Positions 22,976 to 33,520 of a stretch of DNA of 64,000 nt are shown here, one piece after another (position 1 is the first letter of the stretch; every line of letters starts with the position of its first letter). A program made the translations under genes and the position numbers. The notes beneath the pieces were generated by a model that had not been told where the DNA came from, searched no databases, and saw only the letters and a program-made list of their open reading frames with translations. The DNA comes from Symbiodinium natans (Eukaryota; Sar; Dinophyceae; Suessiales; Symbiodiniaceae): contig CAJNDS010002113.1 of NCBI GenBank assembly GCA_905221605.1, positions 957,001-1,021,000 on the forward strand, read 5' to 3'.

Positions 22976-23870
22976 GGGTTTAGGGTTTAGGGTTTAGGGT
23001 TTAGGGTTTAGGGTTTAGGGTTTCGGGCTAGGGCTTAGGGTTTTGGACTCAGGGCTTCAGGTTTAGGGTTTAGGGTTTAGGGTTTTGACCCTAGGGTTTA
23101 GGGTTTAGGACTTAGGGTTAAAGGTTTAGGGTTTTGGGTTTAAGGGTTAGAGGCCCTAGGGTTTAGGGTTTAGGACTTAGGGTTTAAGGTTTAGGGTTTT
23201 GGGTGTAAGGGTTTTGGGTTTTGGGGTTTAGGGATTTAGGGTTTTAGAGTTTTAGGGTGTTCGGGTTTTAGGGTGTTCGGGTTTTAGGTGTTTGAGGGTT
23301 TTGGGGTTTAGGGGTTTAGGGTTTTAGCGTTTTAGGGTTTTAGTTTTTTCCGGGAACCCGATTTTTTGGTCCAATTTTGGGGAGTCGTGTGGGGGGTAAG
23401 GTTTAGGGTTAGTTCATTGTGGTTGCTTCCTTTGTTGGGTGAGGGGGGGGGGGAAGTGAGGGCTTGGTTGTTCAGGTTGCAGGTTTGAGTTCAGGGTCTT
23501 GGTGTCGGGAGTGTGGCTTCCTATATCTGCTTGCCGCTGAGCATCGCTCTGGGCCCTGCACGGCCCTGAACCCTAAACCGGCCACAACCCTACATCCTGA
23601 ACCCTAAACCCCTAGGCCCTAAACCCTAAACCCTAAACCCTAAACCCTAAACCCTAAACCCTAAACCCTAAACCCTAAACCCTAAACCCTAAACCCTAAA
23701 CCCTAAACCCCCAAGGGGCTCCATGCCGCCTCGCCTCTGACAGGACTTAGGCTTCGAACAAGGGGGTAGCTCGCCCCAGCCTGAGCATCCGCCACGACTC
23801 ACTTGCTGTTGATCAGTAGAGAATGGGGGAATGAAGTACCGTAAACAATCCCTTAACGGGTAATTATGTC

Positions 23871-23902
<32 letters not shown>

Positions 23903-25170
23903 ACGTTTTCTGCATATATATATACATATATATATATATATACATGTATATCTATACAGATAGGGCCCTAATTCCCTCATTCCCTGCTAACCAACAGAAA
24001 GGTCAGGGTTGGCGTAGCTGGGGCTGACTTGGAATGAGTTCTAAAGTTCTATAAGGGCCGTAATCCTAAACCCTCAACCCTAAAGCCTACAACCCATGTC
24101 AACCCATGGAAGATCGAGTTTCTAATGCAGAGACGTGGACATGGTACTGCTTCGTTTGCCTCCTTTCACTGGGGGGGGAGGGGCAAGCAGGGCATGGCGA
24201 TCTGCTTAGATGGTCTGTTCTTTGAATTGTCGTCAGCACCCTAAACTCTAAACTCCAGGGAGAAGTTGCTTGTTTCTTGGAGCTGCACTTGAAGCCTTGG
24301 GGGCACGCAATAAACTTCATGTCTGCGACTGTAGGTCTAGACCCTAAACTCTAAACGCTGGCCTAATTGTCTTAGGGGTCGTTCTGTTGCACATTCTGGA
24401 TCCCTGCTTTCGGGTTTTTTCTTGTACTGTTTTGGGGAATCCTCGTTAGCGTCACCAGAAAATCAGTTCCATGTCGTTCATGGAACCCTAAACCCTAAAC
24501 CCCAAACCCTAAACCCTAAACCCTAAATCCTAAACCCTAAATCCTAAACCCTAAACCCTAAACTTTAAACCCTAAACCCTAAACCTTAAACCCTAAACCC
24601 TAAATCCTAAACCCTAAATCCTAAACCCTAAACCCTAAACCCCAAACCCTAAACCCTAAACCCTAAATCCCAAACCCTAAATCCTAAACCCTAAACCCTA
24701 AACCCTAAACCCTAAACCCTAAACCCTAAACCCTAAACCCTAAACCCTAAACCCTAAACCCTAAACCCTAACCCTAAACCCTAACCCCTACAGCCAGCCT
24801 CGAACCCTGAAATGCCTTAGAAGCCTGAAGCCCTGGAGGCCCTATCCCCTAAGCCTTCAACCCCTCTGGACCACGAAATCCTGAAGCTCTAGCTCCCGGG
24901 AGCCAGCCAATGACATACAGCCTGATGTCGTTAAAGTTAATACGCCGAGCATGTTTGCCCAGCACTGGCAGACCCTAAACCCTAAACCCTAAAACCCTAA
25001 ACCCTAAACCCCAAACCCTAAACCCTAAACCCTAAACCCCAAACCCTAAACCCATGCAGGTGTACGTGCACATGCGCCGTCTTTAGATCGGATCTGTCGG
25101 GGCCTTGGCTTCCAAGAAGGGATCTCGATACCTCGAAGCCTGGGCTCTAGGTAACTGTGCAAGGGTAGTT

Positions 25171-25395
25171 GCATGGTCCCTTAATCTGGGGTTTAGGGTT
25201 TAGGGTTTGGAGTTTAGGGTTTAGGGTTTAGGGTTTAGGGTTTAGGGTTTAGGGTTTAGGGTTTAGGGTTTGGGGGAAGTCGATTTTGTATGGTCCCTTA
25301 GTATGGCCCTTTGCCTTCTTTAACGGGTTCTAAGGTATGGGTCCTTGTGTTTTATAGCGGGCCCATGTTCAGGGGCCATGTCACGACCCTAAGAA
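25171..25395. mobile_element. family E element interrupted by a telomere array
   Basis: The left half ends ATGGTCCCTTAATCTGG and the right half starts ATGGTCCCTTAGTATGG. Between them lies a TTTAGGG array (about 25190-25272). The interruption has a duplicated flank. Confidence 0.6.
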
Positions 25396-25683
25396 ACTGG
25401 GGAATTAAGCTACCGGGAGGAGGACACCAGACTATTTTCTATGGAAGGATACCATACTGTTTACTGGCAACTTAACATATGTTCGCAGGGAGAGCCCTAA
25501 ACCCCAAACCCTAAAAGCCTCAAATTTGCATCGGATTAGGGTTTAGGGTTCAGGGTTTAGGGTCGTGAGTTGGTAGAGCTGCGCTAAGACGGGCATAGAC
25601 GGGCAAGAGGGCTCCAACCCACAAATGGCTTTAGGGTTTTGAGCTTTTGTTTGTGGGCTCTTCTTCATGAGGTTCTACCTTGG

Positions 25684-25812
25684 ACCCCTAAGGTTGCACC
25701 CTTGGGTTTGGGGACCCTGTTTCAAGATCCTCTAAGGGAATATGAGGGCATACTAGGAGTGCATCACTGTAATTTCAGCGGAACCTTAAAGAAGTACAAC
25801 CTTAGGGGTACG
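25684..25812. mobile_element. palindromic element, CCCCTAAGGTTG ends
   Basis: Left end CCCCTAAGGTTGCACC and right end GTACAACCTTAGGGG are inverted copies. A likely relative is at 9070-9215. Confidence 0.5.
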
Positions 25813-25965
25813 AGTCTCACTCTATCTCTCTCTCTCTCTCTCTTTCTCTTGCCTGCCTGGACCCAAGTTTGCACTAGAGTTGGAGTATAGCCTGCGCGTG
25901 GGCAGAGTTGGTGCAGCTTGCATTCCCACCGCAGCCTACCGTGCACCCTACCTAGCCACAATTCT

Positions 25966-26043
25966 AAGGGCAGTTACATGGTCCCTGGGCCCCTCGCATT
26001 ATTTAACGGGAGTATATGTGAGGAGACCATGAAACTACCCCAA
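25966..26043. mobile_element. short family E element
   Basis: GGGCAGTTACATGGTCCC and GGAGACCATGAAACTACCCC face each other over a short centre. Confidence 0.6.
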
Positions 26044-26079
26044 GAACCATCCGCACCCCATCCCAAACCCAAGCTTTAG

Positions 26080-26131
26080 GTGTCGCATGTCCGAGCCAGA
26101 GAAGCTCTACGACTTCAGAGGCTTCCTTTGG
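26080..26131 (+). CDS. short exon candidate
   Basis: After AAGCTTTAG one frame reads 'CRMSEPEKLYDFRGFLW', then GTTTAG. Confidence 0.45.
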
Positions 26132-26476
26132 GTTTAGCCCCGTCGCAGGTCTAGGGCTGGGTCAGGGGGATTAGGGATTAGGGTTTGGGGTTTGGGGTTT
26201 AGGGTTTTGAGGTGTGGTTGTAGGATTCGGAGTTTAGGGGTTTCGGGTTTGGGGTTTTTTGTCGTTGGGATGATCTGTGCAACGACGGCCTAGTTTGAAA
26301 GGGCCCATAAGTTAGAGTTTCCCTCGTGTGGGCGCCCTAAATCCTGAACCCTAAACCCTAAACCCTCAACCCTAAACCCTAAACCCTAAACCCTAAACCC
26401 TTACCCTAAACCCTAAACCCTTACCCTAAGCCCTAAACCCTAAACCCTAAACCTTGTTCAAAGCCTCTCCTTGCAG

Positions 26477-26540
26477 CCCCGTAGCGATCGTTATACGTTC
26501 GTCGCCAAAACATCCGCAGGACTCGGCCGATGAAACCCAA
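26477..26540 (+). CDS. exon candidate
   Basis: After TCCTTGCAG one frame reads 'PVAIVIRSSPKHPQDSADE'. No clear donor. Confidence 0.35.
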
Positions 26541-26721
26541 TCCTAAACAAACCCTGAAACCCTAAAACCCTTGACTGTATCCCCCTTGGGATTTTTTTTA
26601 TTTTTGTTTATGTAAAACCCAAGAGGATATTAAAAGCATGAATTTTATTAAGGTTCTAAGGGGAGTATAGTTTACGCATGCCTCAATAAGCCCTATAAAC
26701 CCTAAACCTTAAGCCCGAAAC

Positions 26722-26820
26722 CTTGGGATGTTCCCTCTTGTAACAGTCCTTAATAGGGATTATGAGTACCCCCTATTATATTTGTCAAGGACCTTTTAGT
26801 ATAAGGGTGAACATCCCAAC
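26722..26820. mobile_element. family B inverted-repeat element
   Basis: TTGGGATGTTCCC on the left and GGGTGAACATCCCAA on the right, with AACAGTCCTTAATAGGGAT and its complement inside. Siblings at about 29.2, 36.2 and 37.8 kb. Confidence 0.8.
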
Positions 26821-26837
26821 CTAAACCCCATGTCAAG

Positions 26838-26914
26838 GCACCATTGCCTTGAGCCACATCGCCGAGCTGCGCGCTCAGGCAGCGTATTTCCAGGACCGGC
26901 GGATGCTGTCGTGA
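26838..26914 (+). CDS. terminal exon, helical C-terminus
   Basis: Acceptor CCATGTCAAG, then 'TIALSHIAELRAQAAYFQDR' and RMLS, then TGA at 26912-26914. It ends the exon series that precedes it, although one gene cannot be proved for the whole 5-26.9 kb run. Confidence 0.6.
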
Positions 26915-27781
26915 CGGCCACTGGGTGAGCCCTAAATCGATCTTCTGGCAAAGCTGAAGCCCGAATTTCACCTCGAACTCTCCCCTTTTCGGCTCAGGGC
27001 TTTCGCTGAGAGTTGCGGATCACTCTAATCTTATGAGATTTTTTGTGGGAGGCACTGACGTGGGTCTAAAAAGGTTATTTATCATTCCGTTCTGGATTTT
27101 GAGGATCGTTGGATTTTGTGTTGTGGATTAGGACTTGGATTCTGAGCATCCTTGGTCTCTGGATTCCTTTGTCTGGCTTGGATTTGGACATCATTGGTTT
27201 CTGGATTTCTTTCGCTGCTCGGATCTTCGCGCCTTCTATGTTTGATCTGCTTGTGTGAGCTTGGCATTGTCGGTGTGCCGGTTTGTGATGCATGTATATC
27301 GAGAAGTTGGACGACCCACCGCCTCTTTGCTCTACCTCTACCTCGCTTCCACTCCTTGTATTCAGCCGGTGTGTGCGGTATACATGTCTTCATGCATTTT
27401 GCTGATGATGGACCTGATGGGGGAGGGTGCGTGTGTTTTGTTGCTGCAGCTACAGATACTCGGTTTGCAGGCCCCCGGTAGCCCTGGATTTACAGCGCTT
27501 CCATAATCTCAGAACGCAGCCCCGAATCCAGGCCCGCCCTGGAATCATAGAAAAAATGATCTCTGGAATCCAAGCCCTCGCCTGAAACGATAAAACGAAC
27601 GATAAAAAAATGATAAACAAAACGATAAAAAAACGATAAACAAAATGATTAACAAACGATAAAAAATGATAAAAGAAATGATAACAGTCCGGCAAAAGTG
27701 CGCGTTTCTAGCTTTCCAGCTTGCCCGCCCTGCCCGCCCTCCGCCCTGCCCGCCCTCCACCCTGCACCCCCCCGCCCCCCG

Positions 27782-27813
<32 letters not shown>

Positions 27814-27882
27814 CCCCCGCCCTGCCCCCCGCCCACCGCCGCTCTGTTTTGTAGGATCGGCATGGCGGCAGGTGAGCCAGTG
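26915..27882. other. 3' flank and low-complexity DNA
   Basis: 27075-27250 has degenerate copies of a TGGATTTC/TTGGATT motif. 27400-27480 is T/G-rich. 27585-27690 repeats AACGATAAA/AATGATAAA about twelve times. 27720-27840 is (CCCGCC)n and a long C-run. A reverse-strand frame (27082-27393) contains 'WKRGRGRAKRRWVVQLLD', possibly a decayed retroelement, which could not be confirmed. Confidence 0.45.
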
Positions 27883-28066
27883 ATGCACTGGTGTACTCAC
27901 TGATTTCAAACGCAAAAGCTCCCCTCTGGCCCAGACACGGCCCAACTCAGAGTTATTGCGAAGAAGAACCGCCTGAAAGCGTATCTTCAGGGGAGGTCTG
28001 TCAATACATCGAAGAGGAGAAACTGCCCAGCTTCTTATTCAATAGGGTCTATGCCGGGAACGCAAA
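27883..28066 (+). CDS. exon, unrecognised protein
   Basis: The open frame includes 'SYCEEEPPESVSSGEVCQYI' and 'EEEKLPSFLFNRVYAGNAK'. It either ends at TAA 28068-28070 or is spliced at GTAAGT, which overlaps that stop. The 5' limit is uncertain because an in-frame TGA lies just upstream of 27883. Confidence 0.5.
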
Positions 28067-29594
28067 GTAAGTTTCGACATAGACCACACCCTCTGCGGAA
28101 AATGATACAGCAAACCCATAAACATATCGTGCGGACAAAACGAATGATAGCAAGAACGTTCGAAGTAATGTTGGAACTGATCCTGCCCCAAATGCAAAGG
28201 ACCAAAGTAATGATGGAACTGACCCTGGCCCAGATCCTGGAAAAAATGATAAAAAACCTATAGCTGGTTTTCCAATCTGTACCACCCAAAAAATCTTATA
28301 ACTCTAATCCCTCAACCCTGAACCCTCAACCGCGGGTTTCGGGGTTCGGGGGGGCTTTGTCTGGGGAGTATCGGCTCTGGCTCAAATGATCCTCTTTTTT
28401 TTGCGACCCTTTGTTGTTTGTTGTATTTAGGCACTTTTCAGGTGGGTAGTTCAGCCTCCATATAGAACCCTTTTACAACCCCTTCTTGGGTATGAGAAAC
28501 TATTTCTGGCTAGAACGGGATATCCGCATTCTGGCAACCTATAGTTTGAGTTCCCAACAGTCACCTTCGCAGACCTTCAAGCCTGGAACGCATAGGGGGT
28601 GGGGGCTGGTGTGGATGAGGCATCGGGGTGGGGGGGGGGCGGGGCGCAAGACTTCTCCACTATGATAACTTGCAGTATTTGAATATATTTTTTTTGAAAA
28701 CTATGTTGGTGATTCATGCTGATATTACCATGATCTCCACTGCTAGCAGAATCAGCGCTTCTACTTGTTTACCGACCATGTTGATGATAGTTTCTGATGC
28801 TTTTCGTATTAACACTATGTCTAGCATTACGATGATGGCGATTTTTCTGCTTTTGATTATTAGGTCGAGCATTGCCATTGCCATTGCTACTATGATTGCT
28901 GCTATTGCAACTATGAACTCGCTGTTGTTCATACTGCCTCTGCTTTTCTAGCATGGTTACTGCAAATGGTGGCATTCTTGCTTGCTATGTTTAGTTCTGC
29001 CTGATTGTGAGGACGGTGTGGACGGCAATGTGAGCTGGAACGGTCTCAGGCCGGAGTTTAGAGTGTCCTACGCCCTAAACACTACGCCCCACACCCTAAA
29101 CCCTAAACCGTAGGGTTTTGGGTCTTGTTTCTGAACCCACGACCCAAAATGGGCCCAGTCTAGCCCTGAACTCTCAAACCTAGCCACGCTTCAACCGGCA
29201 GAATCCCTGAGCCCTTAAGTCTTAGGTTGGCATGTTCCCCCTTATACTAGCAGTTCTTAGTCGGGATTGTTTCGTACCCCTGCTACAATCCCTACTAAGA
29301 CCCTAAACCCTGACCCTAGACCCTAAACCCTAAACCCTAAACCCTAAACCTTAAACCCTAAGGACTGTTAGTAAGTGTTAGGGAAGCTACATGGCCCCTT
29401 AATTCCGTTAGCCGAAGTCGGGTTAAAGGGGTTGGGGCTTTAGGGCCTTAGGGCCTTGGGTCCTTTAAACCCTAAACCCTAAACACTAAACGCTAAACCC
29501 TAAACCCTAAACCCTAAACCCTAAACCCTCAACCCTAAACCCTAAACCCTAAGAGTTTGTTGAGCGAGAGTTGTCTCGTCCCTGCAATGTGCAG
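28067..29594. other. low-information stretch
   Basis: 28690-28930 is an interrupted trinucleotide-like tract (GATGAT, GCCATT) open on both strands, so neither frame is trusted. Elsewhere there are CCCTAAA arrays (29300-29370, 29466-29550) and a family B element. Confidence 0.4.
29223..29390. mobile_element. family B element split by a telomere array
   Basis: The left part (GGCATGTTCCCCCTTATACTA.. to ..CCCTACTAAGA) and the right part (GGACTGTTAGTAAG..) are separated by about 60 bp of CCCTAAA repeats at about 29301-29361. Confidence 0.6.
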
Positions 29595-29649
29595 GTGGGA
29601 CGACATACGAAGTAGAGACGACGCCTCCGAGTTGCAAAGATGGGATTTT
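29595..29649 (+). CDS. exon candidate
   Basis: After AATGTGCAG it reads 'WDDIRSRDDASELQRWDFV', followed by GTTGGG and TTTAGGG words. It is flanked on the left by CCCTAAA. Confidence 0.5.
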
Positions 29650-30039
29650 GTTGGGGTGCAGGGTTTAGGGTGTTTTTTTGGCTTGTTTAGGGCTTCAGGG
29701 GTTCAGGGTTTAGGCTTAGGGGTTTGGGGCTTTGCGGACCCGCCCCCCCCCCCCCCGCCTGCAAAGGCTGCACCCTGACAGCCTTTATTGTGGGCCTAAA
29801 GGGTTCAGGGTTTCGGGTTTAGGGTTTAGAGTTTAGGGTTCAAAAAAGGCATCCCCCCTCCCGAGAAACGTTGAAAAACCCAGAAATACAACCGCAGAAA
29901 AGTTTCAGGTGGAACCCCTCGAATTTTCATAGGATGACGATTCCATTTTGGGTACCTTCGGGGGGGGCAGGAGAGGAGAAGAGGGACCCCCCAACCCCAA
30001 ATGTGAGCATGAAAAGGTAAAGGGGGGCGGCCACATCTG

Positions 30040-30298
30040 CTTGTGGGGCTTGGGGTTTGGGGTTAGGGTTTGGGGTTTAGGGTTTGGGGTTTAGGGTTTA
30101 GGATTTAGGGTTTGGGCTGTAGGGGTTTAGGGTTTTGGGGTTTAGGGGTTTAGGGTTTAGGGTTTAGGGGTTTAGGGGTTTAGGGTTTAGGGTTCAGGGG
30201 TTAGGGTTTAGGGTTTCGGGTTTCGGGTTTGGGGTTTAGGGGTCTAGGGTTTAGGGTTTAGGGTTGAGGGTTGATAGGGTTTAGGGTTCGGGGCTTAG
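30040..30298. repeat. degenerate TTTAGGG array
   Basis: Mixed TTTAGGG, TTTGGGG and TTTAGGGG words over about 260 bp. Confidence 0.9.
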
Positions 30299-30599
30299 GG
30301 AAGCCCAGGTGCTGATGTGGCTGCAGCATGGTCTCCTTCCAGTGCTCTGGAATGAGGCAGCCTGATCTTTCTGAAGCCCTAAACCCTAAAGCCTACACCC
30401 TACACACTAAACCCTAAACCCTAGACCCTAGACCCTAAACCCTAAACCCTAAACCCTAAACCCCGAACCCCTAAACTGGGTTGCCCTAAGCCCTAAACCC
30501 TAAAGCCGGAAAGCCCTATAAACCTTAAACCCTTTAAACCCTAAACCCTTTAGACCCCAGGATTGAGACCTGAAAACCCAGAGCCGATGGGTACTTCAG

Positions 30600-30637
30600 G
30601 CTGCTTCCGCCATGGTGTGTGTAGCGTCGAGCTTCGG
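30600..30637 (+). CDS. micro-exon candidate
   Basis: Acceptor GGTACTTCAG, then AASAMVCVASSF, then GTTTAG. Confidence 0.35.
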
Positions 30638-30711
30638 GTTTAGGATGCTAGTGTTTAGGGTTTAGGGTTTAGGGTTTAGGGTTTATTTAGGGTTTAGGGT
30701 TTAGGGTTTGA

Positions 30712-30815
30712 AGCAGAATTTCAAGGCATATTCCCCAACTGAGCCCTCCGAGTCGAAGGGGTAGAACTTCTGAAACACAAGCACTGCGACTGGAGGTTGC
30801 GTAAAGCACCGCAGC
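30712..30815 (-). CDS. exon candidate, strand uncertain
   Basis: The reverse strand reads 'VAVLVFQKFYPFDSEGSVGE' then YALKFCF, which looks protein-like. The + strand also offers 'KQNFKAYSPTEPSESKG' and a stop. It directly abuts the foldback element. Confidence 0.35.
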
Positions 30816-30822
30816 CTATAAA

Positions 30823-32787
30823 CAGGGTTGTCATCGGGCGGTTCGGTCGATACCAATACTTCTGCGGTATTATGCGGTGTGGTATTGCTCTTATTGCGGC
30901 GTGTGCGGTTGGTTGCGGTTCGGCCCCTCCCACAGGCCCCTCCCACCCAAGCCCCTCCCCCACCCCTCCCACCTAAGACCTCCCACCTTAGACCTCCCAC
31001 CTAAGCCCTCCCCACTCCCACCTAGGCCCCCTCCCCCCTCCTCCCCCCTAGGACCTGCCCGAAGACCCGCCCTTTCCTCCCACCTAAAGGGTTCCCCCCT
31101 CTCCCCACCTAAAACCTCCCACCCCAGACCTCCCACCTAAGACCTCCCACCTCACCTTCGACCTCCACCCAAGCCCTCCCCTTCCTCCCACCTGCCCTCC
31201 CCACTCCCACCTAGCCCCCCCTCCCCCTAGACGTCCCACCTTCGACCTCCCACCCAAGCCCTCCCCTTCCTCCCACCTAAGGGCCCTCCCCACTCCCACC
31301 TAGCCCCCCCTCCCCCCTCCTCCCCACCTAAAACCTCCCACCTAAGACCTCCCACCAAAGACCTCCCACCGAGACGTCCCACCTTCGACCTCCCACCCAA
31401 GCCCTCCCTTCCTCCCACCTAAGGGCCCTCCCCACTCCCACCTAACCCCCCCTCCCCCCTCCTCCCCACTTAAGACCTCCCACCTACACCTCCCACCCAA
31501 GACCTCCCGACCTCCCACCTAAAACCTCCCACCCAAGACCTCCCACCTAAGACCTCCCACCTAAACCCCCCCTTCGCCCTCCCACCAAAGACCTTCCACC
31601 GAACTCCCACCTAAGACCTCCCACCAAACACCCCCCCAAGACCTTTCACCTAAAACCTCCCACCTAAGACCTACCCCTCTTGTACACCCTCCCCTCGCCA
31701 CACCCCTCCCCCACTCCCACCTGGCCCCCCTCCCTCCCACCCAAAACCTCCCACTACGACCTCCCACCCAAGATCCCACCTGCCTAAGCTCCTAAACCCT
31801 TCCTTGCCCTCCAGCCGCTGTCCGCCCAGGCCTTCCCAACCCCCCCCCCCCCTCCCCTTTCCTTTCCCACAAAGGCTGGTGGGGCAGGGTGGGAAGGGCC
31901 CACCAGCCTAGGTGGGAGTGGGGGTTGGGGAAGGGTGGGGGTGCAGGTGGGAGGTTTGGGGAGGGGTGGGGTTAGGTGGGTGGGAGCAGGGGTTGGTAGG
32001 TGGGAGTGGAGGGGGGGTTAGGTGGGAGGGGGATAGGTGGGAGTTGGTTGGTTGGGAGGGGGGGTAGGTGGGAGTTGGTATGCGTGTAAGTGGGCAAGGA
32101 GTTGGTAGTTGGAGGGTGCTGGGTGGGAGTGGGAGTTGGTGGGTAGGAAAGTGGGTAGGTGGGAGGGTAGTGGGAGGGGGTAGTGAGGAGTGGGAGGGAG
32201 GGTGGGTAGGTGGTGGGAGGTGGCGGGTAGTTGGTGGGAGGGGGTTAGGTGGGAGTTGGTGGGGGGGTTAGTGGGAGGGGGTTAGGTGGGAGTTGGTAGG
32301 TGGGAGGGGGAAAGGTGGGAGTGGATGGGAGGTGTCAGTTGGTGGGGGGGTTGGGGTGGGGAGGGGGGGTAGCAGGTGAGGGGGTTGGAGGGGGGAAGGT
32401 GGGAGGGAGAGGGGGGGTAGTGGGGGGGGTAGGCGGGAGTGTGTTGCTTGGTGGGAGGGTTGAGGGGTTAGGTGGGAGGAGGGGGTTGTGGGGAGGGGGG
32501 TAGGTGGGGGTTGGGAGCGGTTAGATGGGAGTTGGGGGGTGATGGGAAGTTAGGTGGGAGGGGGTTGGGCGGGAGTTTGGAGGGGGGTGTGGGGGGGGGG
32601 GGGGCTCGGTGGGGGTAGGTGGGAGGGGGCGGGAGTGGTGGGAGGTTTGGGGGGGAGGGGGAGGGGGGGGGTGGGGGTGGGGGCGTGTGCAGCGATGCCG
32701 CGGTACGGCGCGGCATGTGTGCGATACTACCGGTTCGGTATGCGGTGCGTTGCGGTTTGCGATATTTGTATTGTTGAAACAGCCCTG
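30823..32787. mobile_element. foldback-type element made of facing C-rich and G-rich minisatellites
   Basis: Terminal CAGGG/CCCTG ends are flanked by ATAAA on both sides (30818-30822 and 32788-32792). Inside the ends are diverged GCGGT-rich subterminal regions. Then come about 900 bp of a 14-bp-type unit CCTCCCACCTAAGA (about 30930-31795) and about 800 bp of its reverse complement, GGTGGGAG with TTAGG (about 31895-32690). One strand is therefore C-rich then G-rich, able to form a giant hairpin and G-quadruplexes. CAGGG termini resemble hAT ends, but no transposase is present. Confidence 0.75.
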
Positions 32788-32811
32788 ATAAACCCAAAAC
32801 CCTAAAGCCCG

Positions 32812-32930
32812 AAATCCCTAAACCCTAAATCCTAAACCCTAAACCCTAAACCCTAAATCCTAAACCCTAAACCCTAAACCCTAAACCCTAAACCCTGAAC
32901 CCTGAACCCTGAACCCTGAACTCTGAACCC
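32812..32930. repeat. CCCTAAA array with CCCTGAA block
   Basis: About 17 copies. The last five are the CCCTGAA variant. Confidence 0.9.
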
Positions 32931-33090
32931 AGCCGTGCATCTTTCTGTGCTGTGGAGATCTGGTTCATGGTTTAGGGTTGTTGTATCTAACCCTGAACCC
33001 CAAACCCTATAAACCCTATAAACGCTCTAAACCCTATAAACTCTATAAAGCCTATAAACCCCAAACCCTAAACTGTGGCCGTGCCTGCAG

Positions 33091-33124
33091 CCTTGTCCAT
33101 GCCACCTTAGCACAATCTCCGCAT
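33091..33124 (+). CDS. micro-exon candidate
   Basis: Acceptor GTGCCTGCAG, then LVHATLAQSPH, then GTTTAGGG. Very short. Confidence 0.35.
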
Positions 33125-33239
33125 GTTTAGGGTTTAGGGCTTAGGTTGTAGGAGTTTAGAGGTTAGGTCTAAAACCCGAAGCCCTAAACCCTAAACCCGA
33201 AACCCTAAACCCTGAACCCCCCCGGGTGTTCTGGTGCAG

Positions 33240-33338
33240 GTTGGCAGGGACACGCCTGTGCACGTGGCCAACATGCCCGGATCCTGGCGGTTTCGTTCGG
33301 GCGTGGCTTCGGGCGTGGGGCGGACAAAGGCTTCAGGG
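33240..33338 (+). CDS. exon, unrecognised protein
   Basis: Acceptor TTCTGGTGCAG, then 'VGRDTPVHVANMPGSWRFRS' and GVASGVGRTKAS, with a TTTAGGG array after it. Confidence 0.55.
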
Positions 33339-33435
33339 TCTAGTAGGCTTTAGGGTTAGGGTTTAGGGTTTAGGGTTCGGGTTTAGGGTTTAGAGTTTAG
33401 CGTTTAGGGTTTAGGGTTTAGGGTCTCTGCTACAG

Positions 33436-33520
33436 ATCCCCCAAGCCGCGGCATATGCTCCCCAGTTTCATGTGCCTGGGTCTTACACAACTGCGCCCTC
33501 AGCCCAATACAAAGCCCATA
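33436..33520 (+). CDS. exon, Pro/Ala/Tyr-rich protein
   Basis: Acceptor CTCTGCTACAG, then 'IPQAAAYAPQFHVPGSYTTA' and PSAQYKA. Its low-complexity P/A/Y/Q character recurs in the exons at 36654 and 38034. Confidence 0.6.

Larger units (their letters stand above)
22976..26079. other. 3.1 kb without a supported exon
   Basis: Holds degenerate TTTAGGG runs (22977-23345), CCCTAAA arrays (23615-23711, 24482-24787, 24974-25055), (TA)n at 23868-23955, and elements at 25171-25395 and 25684-25812. A few weak open stretches (for example near 25060) could be exons but cannot be supported. Confidence 0.5.
4940..26837. repeat. intronic telomere-motif arrays, TTTAGGG at intron starts and CCCTAAA at intron ends
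   Basis: Sequence between the exons listed below is mostly arrays of the 7-mer, plus short inverted-repeat elements and microsatellites. Clear cases of TTTAGGG after the exon and CCCTAAA before the next acceptor: 8869-9819, 10417-10936, 11034-11713, 12144-13308. The intron 11795-12047 is almost pure CCCTAAA. The longest arrays are 7262-7402, 13823-13935, 20176-20373 and 24482-24787. Variant blocks occur, such as CTAGACC/CCAGACC at 5636-5745 and CCTAAGC at 7985-8115. Confidence 0.9.

Noticed and set aside
27082-27393. Retrotransposon ORF on the - strand
   Set aside because: A basic stretch (KRGRGRAKRRW) is suggestive, but no reverse transcriptase or endonuclease motif is visible and the DNA is repeat-like.
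27649-27903. Gly-rich or Pro-rich proteins on both strands
   Set aside because: Created by a C-run and CCCGCC repeats.
31084-32805. Gly/Trp/Val-rich proteins
   Set aside because: Frames through the facing minisatellites of the foldback element.
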